From Robiginitomaculum sp. (lineage in GTDB: Bacteria > Pseudomonadota > Alphaproteobacteria > Caulobacterales > Maricaulaceae), in assembly GCA_027071965.1 (NCBI GenBank), contig JALSYJ010000269.1, positions 3,539-8,784 of the forward strand: a stretch of DNA of 5,246 nucleotides, given 5' to 3'. Shown here in pieces: positions 1 through 5,246 of this stretch (position 1 is the first letter of the stretch; every line of letters begins with the position of its first letter). The translations under genes were made by a program, and so were the position numbers. The notes under the pieces are model-generated. The model ran no database searches, had not been told where the DNA came from, and saw only the letters and a program-made list of their open reading frames with translations.

Positions 1-1267
1 TATCGGCATTAGGCGTATCAATCAGCTTGTCATAACCGGAACCCAAAGGCAGACGCCATACGGGCTCCCCGGATAATTTGCCCGCAGAAGTCAAGTCTCC
101 CGCCAGACTATCATCATTGCAAAAAAGACCTGCATTTTCATGGCCAAGAGATACAATAATAGCTCCGGTAAGGGTCGCCAGATCAATAATCCTGCTCGGC
201 TTAAAGCTGGTTAGACCATACCAAAGCGCATCCACCAGCACCAGCCGCCCTTCAGCATCAGTATTTTGTATTTCAATGGTTTGACCATTGGCGGAGGTTA
301 CAATATCGCCAGGACGGGTAGCCAGCGCATCTGGCATATTCTCGACAAGCCCAACAATGCCAATGACATTGGCTTTGGCTTTGCGACCGGCCAGCGCCCG
401 CATAACACCAGTTACCGCTGCTGCACCACCCATGTCTCCTTTCATGTCCCACATACCATTACCGGGTTTTAAGGAGATGCCACCAGTGTCAAAGGTTACG
501 CCCTTGCCGACCAATACCACGGGCGCTTCGCCTTTGGGGCCGCCAAACCATTTCATTATCGCCAGCTTGCTACCATATTTTGAACCAGCGCCCACACTAA
601 GCAAAGCATTCATACCAAGCTTGCCCATGTCTTTTTCATCAAGAATCTCAATTTCAAGACCATTCTTTGATAAAGACTCTACCCGCTCAGCAAAGCTTTC
701 AGGGTGAATCATATTTCCGGGTTCAGAAACCAAATCACGGGCCAAATGCACCCCTTCTGCTACCGCATCCAACAGGGAAAATTCGTCCCTCGCCCGCTTT
801 TTATTGGAGGTTTCAATGCAAATGCTGGTGATTGATGGTTTCTTGTTCTCTTGTAGTTTAGTGCGATGCCGATCAAAACGATAGGCAGCAAGCTTGGCCC
901 CAAATGCAATACGCGCACAATACGAGCCATCAAGATCGCCGGTAATAAATGTCAGTTCCTGTTCACCGCTGGTCAATACCTTTTGCAACACGCCAGCACC
1001 AAAAGCCTCCCACGCTAAAGTCATATCATTGTTCTGCTCGCCGACGCCTGCAATTATTATCCGGCTGGCGTTAACACCAACAGGGGCAAGCACTTCGATA
1101 ATTTGAGCTGGCTTACCCTCAAACCGTGAACTGTCGATGGCACGGCGAATCGCACCGCCGCTGGCGTCGTCCAAGGCATTGGCCGCATCGCTAAATTTGG
1201 AACCGGCGAAAATAGCAACACAAACAGCCCCTTTGGTGCTGGCTTGCTCTGTGAACTTGAATTTCAT
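1..1267 (-). CDS. pepA: Leucyl aminopeptidase (M17 family), 3'-truncated by window edge
   Basis: Cytoplasmic dimetal aminopeptidase that removes N-terminal residues from peptides. 422 codons are visible with no stop. E. coli PepA has 503 residues, so roughly 65-80 C-terminal residues lie left of the window. An N-terminal domain (about 1-160) precedes the catalytic domain. The M17 signature NTDAEGRL is at residues 335-342 and GKGVTFDTGG at 254-263. Metal and catalytic residues K255, D260, K267, D278, D337, E339 and R341 all align with E. coli K270, D275, K282, D293, D352, E354 and R356 at a constant offset of 15, so the enzyme should be active. The ATG start is secure: an AGGA Shine-Dalgarno lies 7 nt upstream, and an in-frame TAA (1288-1286) sits a few codons before it with no other start between. 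The gene is divergent from lptF. In E. coli PepA also binds DNA (Xer recombination, carAB control); whether this one does cannot be seen here. Confidence 0.97.
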   Translation of the reverse strand, partial: MKFKFTEQASTKGAVCVAIFAGSKFSDAANALDDASGGAIRRAIDSSRFEGKPAQIIEVLAPVGVNASRIIIAGVGEQNNDMTLAWEAFGAGVLQKVLTSGEQELTFITGDLDGSYCARIAFGAKLAAYRFDRHRTKLQENKKPSITSICIETSNKKRARDEFSLLDAVAEGVHLARDLVSEPGNMIHPESFAERVESLSKNGLEIEILDEKDMGKLGMNALLSVGAGSKYGSKLAIMKWFGGPKGEAPVVLVGKGVTFDTGGISLKPGNGMWDMKGDMGGAAAVTGVMRALAGRKAKANVIGIVGLVENMPDALATRPGDIVTSANGQTIEIQNTDAEGRLVLVDALWYGLTSFKPSRIIDLATLTGAIIVSLGHENAGLFCNDDSLAGDLTSAGKLSGEPVWRLPLGSGYDKLIDTPNAD

Positions 1268-1274
1268 GTTTTTT

Positions 1275-1278
1275 TCCT
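1275..1278 (-). promoter_or_regulatory. Ribosome binding site of pepA
   Basis: On the minus strand AGGA is followed by 7 nt (mostly A) and then the pepA ATG. It is the clearest Shine-Dalgarno site in the window and fixes the pepA start. The surrounding leader is very A-rich on the minus strand, which should keep the site unstructured. Confidence 0.7.
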
Positions 1279-1316
1279 GATTTTTTTATAGAACACTATC
1301 ATTTAGACATACTAAT

Positions 1317-1345
1317 TTGGATATTGTAACCTGACCCTGTACAAT
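1317..1345 (+). promoter_or_regulatory. Candidate sigma-70-type promoter for lptFG
   Basis: TTGGAT (1317-1322, 3 of 6 matches to TTGACA, including the TTG) and TACAAT (1340-1345, 5 of 6 matches to TATAAT) are separated by exactly 17 bp. Transcription would begin near 1352 and leave a leader of about 85 nt before lptF. A second TACAAT at 1369-1374 could serve a closer start, but its -35 position (GGTACA, 1346-1351) is poor. The assignment is by eye. Confidence 0.4.
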
Positions 1346-1351
1346 GGTACA
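1323..1351 (-). promoter_or_regulatory. Candidate promoter for pepA
   Basis: Reading the minus strand, TGTACC (1351-1346, 3 of 6 to TTGACA) and TACAAT (1328-1323, 5 of 6 to TATAAT) are 17 bp apart. Transcription would start near 1316, about 50 nt before the pepA ATG and upstream of its Shine-Dalgarno site. The other AT-rich box, TATAAA at 1290-1285, would start transcription almost at the ribosome site, so it is less likely. The -35 match is weak. Confidence 0.3.
1338..1351. repeat. TGTAC-N4-GTACA inverted repeat, possible operator
   Basis: A perfect 5-bp inverted repeat: TGTAC at 1338-1342, spacer AATG, GTACA at 1347-1351. It overlaps the candidate lptF -10 box and the candidate pepA -35 box, so a protein bound here could affect both genes. 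The 5-4-5 geometry resembles sites of dimeric helix-turn-helix regulators such as FNR/FixK, but the half-site is not theirs (TTGAT). A third GTAC core lies at 1368-1371, so that GGTACA recurs exactly 21 bp downstream (1346 and 1367), about two helical turns. The regulator, if any, is unknown. Confidence 0.4.
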
Positions 1352-1412
1352 CACAAGGCACCTCTTGGTACAATATTGGTAACGGACACAAGAGCAATAG
1401 AGAAGCCCGCAT

Positions 1413-1436
1413 ATGCAATTAACGGACAAGCCTTAA
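1413..1436 (+). other. Possible 7-codon leader ORF ending at the lptF start
   Basis: ATG at 1413 opens a short frame (MQLTDKP) whose TAA (1434-1436) is followed at once by the lptF GTG (1437). A purine-rich AGAGAAG (1399-1405) lies 7 nt before the ATG and could act as its ribosome site. If translated, the terminating ribosome would sit on the lptF start, which would favour coupled re-initiation. Seven codons can easily arise by chance, and nothing else supports translation. Confidence 0.2.
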
Positions 1437-2546
1437 GTGACCTTATTACAATCCTATTTTTTCAGACAGATATTGCGCCCATTACTGGTCACCTCCCTTG
1501 TTCTGGCAATCCTTGCCTTATTGACACAAAGCTTATCATCACTTGACCTGATTGTGGAAAACCGGGCCAGCCTGATTGCAGTGCTGAAAATCACTCTTCT
1601 CGCATTGCCGCAATTGTTTGCCATAATCCTTCCCTTTGCCATTTTTATTGCGATCGGTTACGCAATACAGCAATTGCAAAGCGACAATGAGATTATGGTT
1701 GCATATGCAGCCGGAATGACCCAGTGGCAAATTCTTTCACCTGCCCTGCGCGTGATCAGCTATGCTGTACTTGTTAATCTGCTACTAAATCTGTTTGCAC
1801 AGCCAATGGCTTTTCGATCCATGCGCGAAACCATCTATCAGGTAAGATCCGATCTCGCCACCGCAATAATTCGCCCGGGAGAATTCGTATCACCCGCGGT
1901 AAACTTAACAATATTCGTTAGGGAAATGAATAATGGCCTTATGTCAGATGTGTTTATTCACGATGGCAGGGACGAAGAAAACCCTATGACCTTCTTTGCA
2001 AAATCAGGGGCCTTTGCCAATATATCTGAAAAGCCCTCGATTACCCTGAACAACGCATCAAGGCAGAATCTATCTGAAGGCGGGGTGCTGGAATTTTTAC
2101 AATTTTCAAGCACCTCATTTGAACTGAACGGGGTTATAGAACCACAAGGGGAGCTGCTTTATAAATACTCTGATCGCTATATTAGCGAGCTTTTCAACCC
2201 GGATCCGTTAAATTTCTGGGAAATGCAAAATGCAGATAATCTGCGTGCTGAGGGGCATTATCGACTGGCATCACCACTTTATAATTATACTTTAGGACTA
2301 CTTGCATTGCTTGCACTGTTGGGTGGGGAATTCAACAAGCTGGGCTATGGCCGAAGACTCGTAATGTTTGGCGCCGTGGCACTGGTGGTTCGCCTTGTGG
2401 GATTTACTATCACCTCTGCTGCGCAAGACATGCCCGGCCTAAACGCACTGCAATATATTTTTCCGATAACTGTAAGCCTGCTCTGTATTGGCGCCTTGCT
2501 GCGCAACAAACGAGCCGTGCCAGAAACATCATTGGCAGGTGCGTAA
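1437..2546 (+). CDS. lptF: LPS export ABC transporter permease LptF
   Basis: Inner-membrane subunit of LptB2FG, which uses ATP hydrolysis by LptB to extract LPS and push it into the periplasmic Lpt bridge. The 369 residues are close to E. coli LptF (366). The LptF/LptG layout is visible: three N-terminal membrane helices (about 13-33, 53-77, 100-122), a periplasmic beta-jellyroll-like region (about 125-265), and three C-terminal helices (about 281-297, 307-327, 336-355). The cytoplasmic loop with SDNEIMVAYAAGMTQWQIL (82-100) matches the family's coupling segment that contacts LptB ('SEI/L-x-V-M-x-A-x-G'). The start is GTG, directly after an in-frame TAA (1434-1436), so no upstream start is possible and the first downstream ATG is at codon 88. 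The Shine-Dalgarno is weak (GGAC, 1424-1427). LptF is told from LptG by gene order and by the typical position next to pepA; the paralogues are otherwise alike. Confidence 0.94.
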   Translation: MTLLQSYFFRQILRPLLVTSLVLAILALLTQSLSSLDLIVENRASLIAVLKITLLALPQLFAIILPFAIFIAIGYAIQQLQSDNEIMVAYAAGMTQWQILSPALRVISYAVLVNLLLNLFAQPMAFRSMRETIYQVRSDLATAIIRPGEFVSPAVNLTIFVREMNNGLMSDVFIHDGRDEENPMTFFAKSGAFANISEKPSITLNNASRQNLSEGGVLEFLQFSSTSFELNGVIEPQGELLYKYSDRYISELFNPDPLNFWEMQNADNLRAEGHYRLASPLYNYTLGLLALLALLGGEFNKLGYGRRLVMFGAVALVVRLVGFTITSAAQDMPGLNALQYIFPITVSLLCIGALLRNKRAVPETSLAGA

Positions 2547-3644
2547 ATGGGTACTTTAAGTCGCTATTTGTATAAGCAAACCAGTTTGGGCCTGATACTT
2601 GCGTTCACCATAATCATATCTCTGGTGATTCTGATTGATTTTGTGGAATTATCCCGACAATTTGGTTCCTTCTCCCAGGTTTCAACACTTTCAATCTTGT
2701 ACTTGAGCCTGCTTAAAATGCCTGGCGTGCTTGAGCAGACACTACCGTTTATTGTGCTGTTTGGCGTAATGTGGAGCATGTTCCGCCTCAACCGGCGCTC
2801 AGAGCTAATAGCAATGCGCGCAGCAGGTTATTCAGCTTGGAGATTTGTCGCCCCTCCGACAATAATTGCCTTGATCTTGGGCGTGTTGAGCATGACCGCA
2901 CTTAATCCGGCAGTCGCTGCCTTGAATGAAAAGTTTGAAACAGAGCGCGTAAAAATATCAAGAAGTATCGGTGCGCCAGTATCCGGCAATCAGGAGAACA
3001 TCTGGATGCGAGAGGCAACAGAAACCGGGGCTCTCATTATTATGGCAAAAGACACCAATCCGCAAACAGCGGAACTATTGAAAACAACCTTTTATTTTTA
3101 TCATCTTGATGAAACCGGAACACCGGTATTTGAAAACAGGATTGATGCTAAAAGCGCGATACTTAAATCCGGTTTCTGGAAACTTGAGAACGCATTTGAA
3201 ACCCGCCCCAGAGAATTGCCAATCCGTCATCAGACTTTTGAAGTCCCGACCGATCTTGATACCAACACATTGCTGAAAAAAATTTCCCCCAATCAAACAA
3301 ATTCATTTTGGAGCCTGCCGCAAATGATTAAAAATGCTCGTGCGGCAAATCTGGATTCAAGTCGCTTTGAATTGCAATGGGGCCGTCTGCTGTCTCTTCC
3401 GCTTACTCTGGCAGCCATGGCAATTATCGGCGCTTCATTCAGCTTTAGGCTAAGCCGATTGGGAGGCGCATTTGGAATGATGATAACTGCTGGTGCCATT
3501 GGGTTTTTCCTGTATTTTGCCGGAGACCTGCTTGAAGCATTAGGGGCAACAAGGGTTCTACCTCCCCTGCTTGCTAGTTGGGCTGCTCCTGCCTTTATTT
3601 TCTTTGCCGGTCTGGCTCGCATTACCATCATTGAGGATGGTTGA
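2547..3644 (+). CDS. lptG: LPS export ABC transporter permease LptG
   Basis: Second transmembrane subunit of the LptB2FG exporter, paired with LptF to form the LPS cavity. It has 365 residues, close to E. coli LptG (360). Predicted helices are at about 14-34, 62-83 and 101-120, then a periplasmic jellyroll-like domain (about 125-255), then helices at about 280-298, 306-326 and 338-358. The coupling segment RRSELIAMRAAGYSAWRF (83-100) is the classic LptG motif (E. coli has QRSELVVMQASG). The ATG abuts the lptF stop (TAAATG), and AGGTG inside the end of lptF (2537-2541) gives a Shine-Dalgarno 5 nt away, so the two are probably translationally coupled. In helix 1 the position matching E. coli Lys34 is Asp31 (DFVELSRQFG, 31-40). 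E. coli Lys40 appears conserved in charge as Arg37. Identification is firm. Confidence 0.95.
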   Translation: MGTLSRYLYKQTSLGLILAFTIIISLVILIDFVELSRQFGSFSQVSTLSILYLSLLKMPGVLEQTLPFIVLFGVMWSMFRLNRRSELIAMRAAGYSAWRFVAPPTIIALILGVLSMTALNPAVAALNEKFETERVKISRSIGAPVSGNQENIWMREATETGALIIMAKDTNPQTAELLKTTFYFYHLDETGTPVFENRIDAKSAILKSGFWKLENAFETRPRELPIRHQTFEVPTDLDTNTLLKKISPNQTNSFWSLPQMIKNARAANLDSSRFELQWGRLLSLPLTLAAMAIIGASFSFRLSRLGGAFGMMITAGAIGFFLYFAGDLLEALGATRVLPPLLASWAAPAFIFFAGLARITIIEDG

Positions 3645-3769
3645 TCCTGTCGCAATTCATGATAAACGTGCAAAATAATATTTGCCTTACCCACGCCATA
3701 ATACCGACAACAATGTGCTAGAGTAACGAAGAAAACGGCAAAAACCAAAGAGAAACGGATACGACCTTT
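3645..3769 (+). other. lptG-lptD intergenic gap
   Basis: 125 bp without a convincing gene. I see no stem-loop followed by a T-run, so transcription from lptFG may continue into lptD. A weak promoter candidate lies at 3701-3724. The only small plus-strand frame (ATG 3659 to TAG 3719-3721, 20 codons) has no ribosome site. Confidence 0.5.
3701..3724 (+). promoter_or_regulatory. Weak candidate promoter for lptD
   Basis: GCTAGAGT (3717-3724) matches 6 of 8 positions of the Caulobacter housekeeping -10 consensus GCTANAWC. ATACCG (3701-3706) lies 10 bp upstream, within the 10-14 bp spacing of that class, but matches only 3 of 6 positions of the TTGACG -35. Transcription would begin roughly 40 nt before lptD. 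It could give lptD an input of its own, separate from lptFG. Chance is a real alternative. Confidence 0.2.
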
Positions 3770-5246
3770 ATGTTTGACTTTTTATTTCGGCCAAAACTTT
3801 GGGGACTAGCTGGTATTTTCTCACTGGTTTTTTTGATGCCGGCTTTCGCCGAAGAGCCAGATGCCGCCTCGGAATTTGAGCAAGGAGCTGTGTTTCTTGA
3901 AGCTGATGAAATGTTCAAGGACCCGGAGCAAAATCGCTATGTAGCCCGGGGTGACGTTGAGGCCAGATATGAAAACAGAATTTTACGAGCCAATGAGGTC
4001 ATCTATTTCCCCGATGCGGGCAAAGTCCATGCCAAAGGCTCTGTAATAGTGGTTGAAAGCGATGGAACAGTTTCTTTTGCTGATGAGGTGGAGTTGGACG
4101 AGGATCTGACCACCGGGGTTGCGCTTGGTTTTTTTGCCCGTCTTGAAAACAATGCAAAAGTTGGTGCCACGCACGCTATTCATTCTGATAATGGGCGCGT
4201 TAATTCTTTGAGAAAAGCATTTTACACAGCTTGCGAATCCTGCGCGCGCGAAGATGGCACCTCCAGCAAACCAACCTGGCGCCTGCGCGCTCGCGAAGCC
4301 ATACAGAACCAGGACGATAAAATGTTTTATTATCGCGATGCCGTCCTGGAGGTAAAAGGAGTGCCATTGCTGTATTCCCCGTATTTTGCTCATGCTGACC
4401 CAACAGCCGGGCGGCGATCCGGGCTGTTATTTCCCAATATTGGCCAGTCGCAAAAATATGGTTTTTACATTCAACAGCCATATTACAGGGTTTTATCCGA
4501 ATACTCTGATGTAACCATTACCCCACGAATATTCACCGGCAAGCGTCCGCTGATATTCGGAGAATATCGCCGCAATTTTTATTCCGGATCTGTAAAAATA
4601 GACGGCGGCATTACCAAAGAACAAGAATTTGACGGACTTGGGCAACGCTTTGGACAAGACAAGTTTCGCGGCTATATATTTGGACAGGGAAAATTTGATC
4701 TAGGCAGTAATACATATTGGGGGTTTAGTGCTGAAGCGGTCAGTGATGATTTGTTTTTCCTGCGCTATGATATTCCCTACAGACAGACCAGGGGCCTGTT
4801 CAGGAACAGCTCAAACCGTCTAAGCAATCAATTATACGCCGTACGCCAGACCAGCGACTTTTATGGAAGCATTGCTGCTATTCGCTATCAGGGGCTTCGC
4901 GGTGGTGATGTTGACCGGGAGTTGCCAATAGCGGCTCCTTTGGTGGATATCAAAAAGGTGATCAGCAACACTCCTGTCGGCGGCAAATTCACTGTAGGCT
5001 TAAATACTGCCGTCCTGACCAGACTGGATGGCATTGACAGCAGAAGAGCCTCTGTATCCTTGGATTGGGATAGGCGATTTGTCACCAAAAACGGCATTGT
5101 TGCAAAACCCTTTGCTACGGGTCGTGCCGATGTTTACAGCATACAAAATCAGGAATATGTAGCTGATCTTGGTACGGACACCCAAAGTTTTGGCCGGGCT
5201 CTTGGTGTGGTGGGAGCCGAGGTGCGCTGGCCGTGGATAAAACCCG
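3770..5246 (+). CDS. lptD: LPS-assembly outer-membrane protein LptD (OstA/Imp), 3'-truncated by window edge
   Basis: Outer-membrane beta-barrel that, with LptE, receives LPS from LptA and inserts it in the outer leaflet. 492 codons are visible with no stop; relatives usually exceed 700 residues, so the last third is off the right edge. Residues 1-27 form a signal peptide (hydrophobic 10-24, AFA/EE cleavage after 27). An LptA-like OstA domain follows (about 41-150, YVARGDVEARYENRILRANE). Then come CESC (155-158), PTWRLRA, the VPLLYSPYF motif (198-206) and RRSGLLFP (215-222) at the barrel entry, and then alternating aromatic barrel strands to EVRWPWIKP at the edge. The only cysteines seen are C155 and C158; there is no cysteine near the mature N-terminus like E. 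coli C31. The ATG is secure: an in-frame TAG (3719-3721) lies upstream with no other start between, and a weak GGAT Shine-Dalgarno (3757-3760) sits 9 nt away. It follows lptG by 125 bp on the same strand. Confidence 0.96.
   Translation, partial: MFDFLFRPKLWGLAGIFSLVFLMPAFAEEPDAASEFEQGAVFLEADEMFKDPEQNRYVARGDVEARYENRILRANEVIYFPDAGKVHAKGSVIVVESDGTVSFADEVELDEDLTTGVALGFFARLENNAKVGATHAIHSDNGRVNSLRKAFYTACESCAREDGTSSKPTWRLRAREAIQNQDDKMFYYRDAVLEVKGVPLLYSPYFAHADPTAGRRSGLLFPNIGQSQKYGFYIQQPYYRVLSEYSDVTITPRIFTGKRPLIFGEYRRNFYSGSVKIDGGITKEQEFDGLGQRFGQDKFRGYIFGQGKFDLGSNTYWGFSAEAVSDDLFFLRYDIPYRQTRGLFRNSSNRLSNQLYAVRQTSDFYGSIAAIRYQGLRGGDVDRELPIAAPLVDIKKVISNTPVGGKFTVGLNTAVLTRLDGIDSRRASVSLDWDRRFVTKNGIVAKPFATGRADVYSIQNQEYVADLGTDTQSFGRALGVVGAEVRWPWIKP

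Larger units (their letters stand above)
1268..1436. promoter_or_regulatory. Divergent pepA / lptF control region
   Basis: This 169-bp non-coding stretch must hold the promoters of both pepA (leftward) and the lptFG operon (rightward). It is AT-rich beside pepA. Between 1321 and 1381 it is dense in short repeats. GTAC occurs at 1339-1342, 1347-1350 and 1368-1371. TACAAT (one mismatch from the -10 consensus TATAAT) occurs on the plus strand at 1340-1345 and 1369-1374 and on the minus strand at 1328-1323. TTGGTA occurs at 1365-1370 and 1376-1381. I see no convincing intrinsic terminator or RNA gene here. Confidence 0.75.

Noticed and set aside
288..707. A 139-codon plus-strand open frame
   Set aside because: It lies wholly antisense to the pepA catalytic domain, whose motifs are intact; it has low-complexity Pro/Ser/Ala composition and no ribosome site or family resemblance.
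1268..1290. T-runs resembling an intrinsic terminator
   Set aside because: There is no GC-rich stem before the T-runs, and the stretch is the leader of pepA, where an A-rich transcript beside the ribosome site is the simpler reading.
1338..1351. An FNR/FixK anaerobox
   Set aside because: The 5-4-5 spacing fits, but the half-site is TGTAC and not TTGAT, so it was kept only as an unassigned inverted repeat.
3659..3721. A 20-codon plus-strand frame between lptG and lptD (MINVQNNICL...)
   Set aside because: No Shine-Dalgarno before its ATG, no membrane or coiled-coil character, and the length is within chance for AT-leaning sequence.
3293..3748. A 151-codon minus-strand open frame
   Set aside because: It is antisense to the conserved C-terminal half of lptG and runs into the lptG-lptD gap; the composition is Arg/Ala-rich as expected of a shadow frame, with no recognisable domain.
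3983..4481. Two overlapping minus-strand open frames (136 and 93 codons)
   Set aside because: Both are antisense to the LptD OstA and CxxC regions, overlap each other in different frames and resemble no family I know.

Overview
The window looks like ordinary chromosome of an alphaproteobacterium: part of the lipopolysaccharide (LPS) export locus next to a divergent leucyl aminopeptidase gene. The protein features point to Alphaproteobacteria. These are the LptD with a short CxxC motif and no N-terminal cysteine, the order lptF-lptG-lptD, and an LptG with a 'DFVEL' first helix. Base composition leans AT by eye (not counted), so this is not one of the very GC-rich members. I cannot name a genus.

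Layout: (1) Positions 1-1267, minus strand, hold most of pepA, an M17 leucyl aminopeptidase cut by the left edge. All seven metal and catalytic residues I could check are present. (2) Positions 1268-1436 are a 169-bp divergent control region containing three GTAC cores, a TGTAC-N4-GTACA inverted repeat, three TACAAT boxes and a possible 7-codon leader ORF that stops exactly at the lptF start codon. (3) Positions 1437-2546 (+) are lptF, and (4) positions 2547-3644 (+) are lptG, joined with no spacer (TAAATG). (5) Positions 3645-3769 are a 125-bp gap with a weak candidate promoter. (6) Positions 3770-5246 (+) are the first 492 codons of lptD, cut by the right edge.

How the genes work together: LptF and LptG are the two inner-membrane subunits of the LptB2FG ABC transporter. 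It extracts LPS from the inner membrane and feeds it through LptC and the LptA bridge to LptD/LptE, which inserts it in the outer membrane. Inner-membrane exit and outer-membrane entry are therefore encoded side by side. LptB, LptC, LptA and LptE are not in this window. PepA is a cytoplasmic peptidase with no direct part in LPS transport.

I found no mobile element, CRISPR array, RNA gene, phage gene or obviously new system. The points most worth a second look are the repeat-rich divergent promoter region, the stop-start junction at lptF, and the cysteine pattern of LptD.
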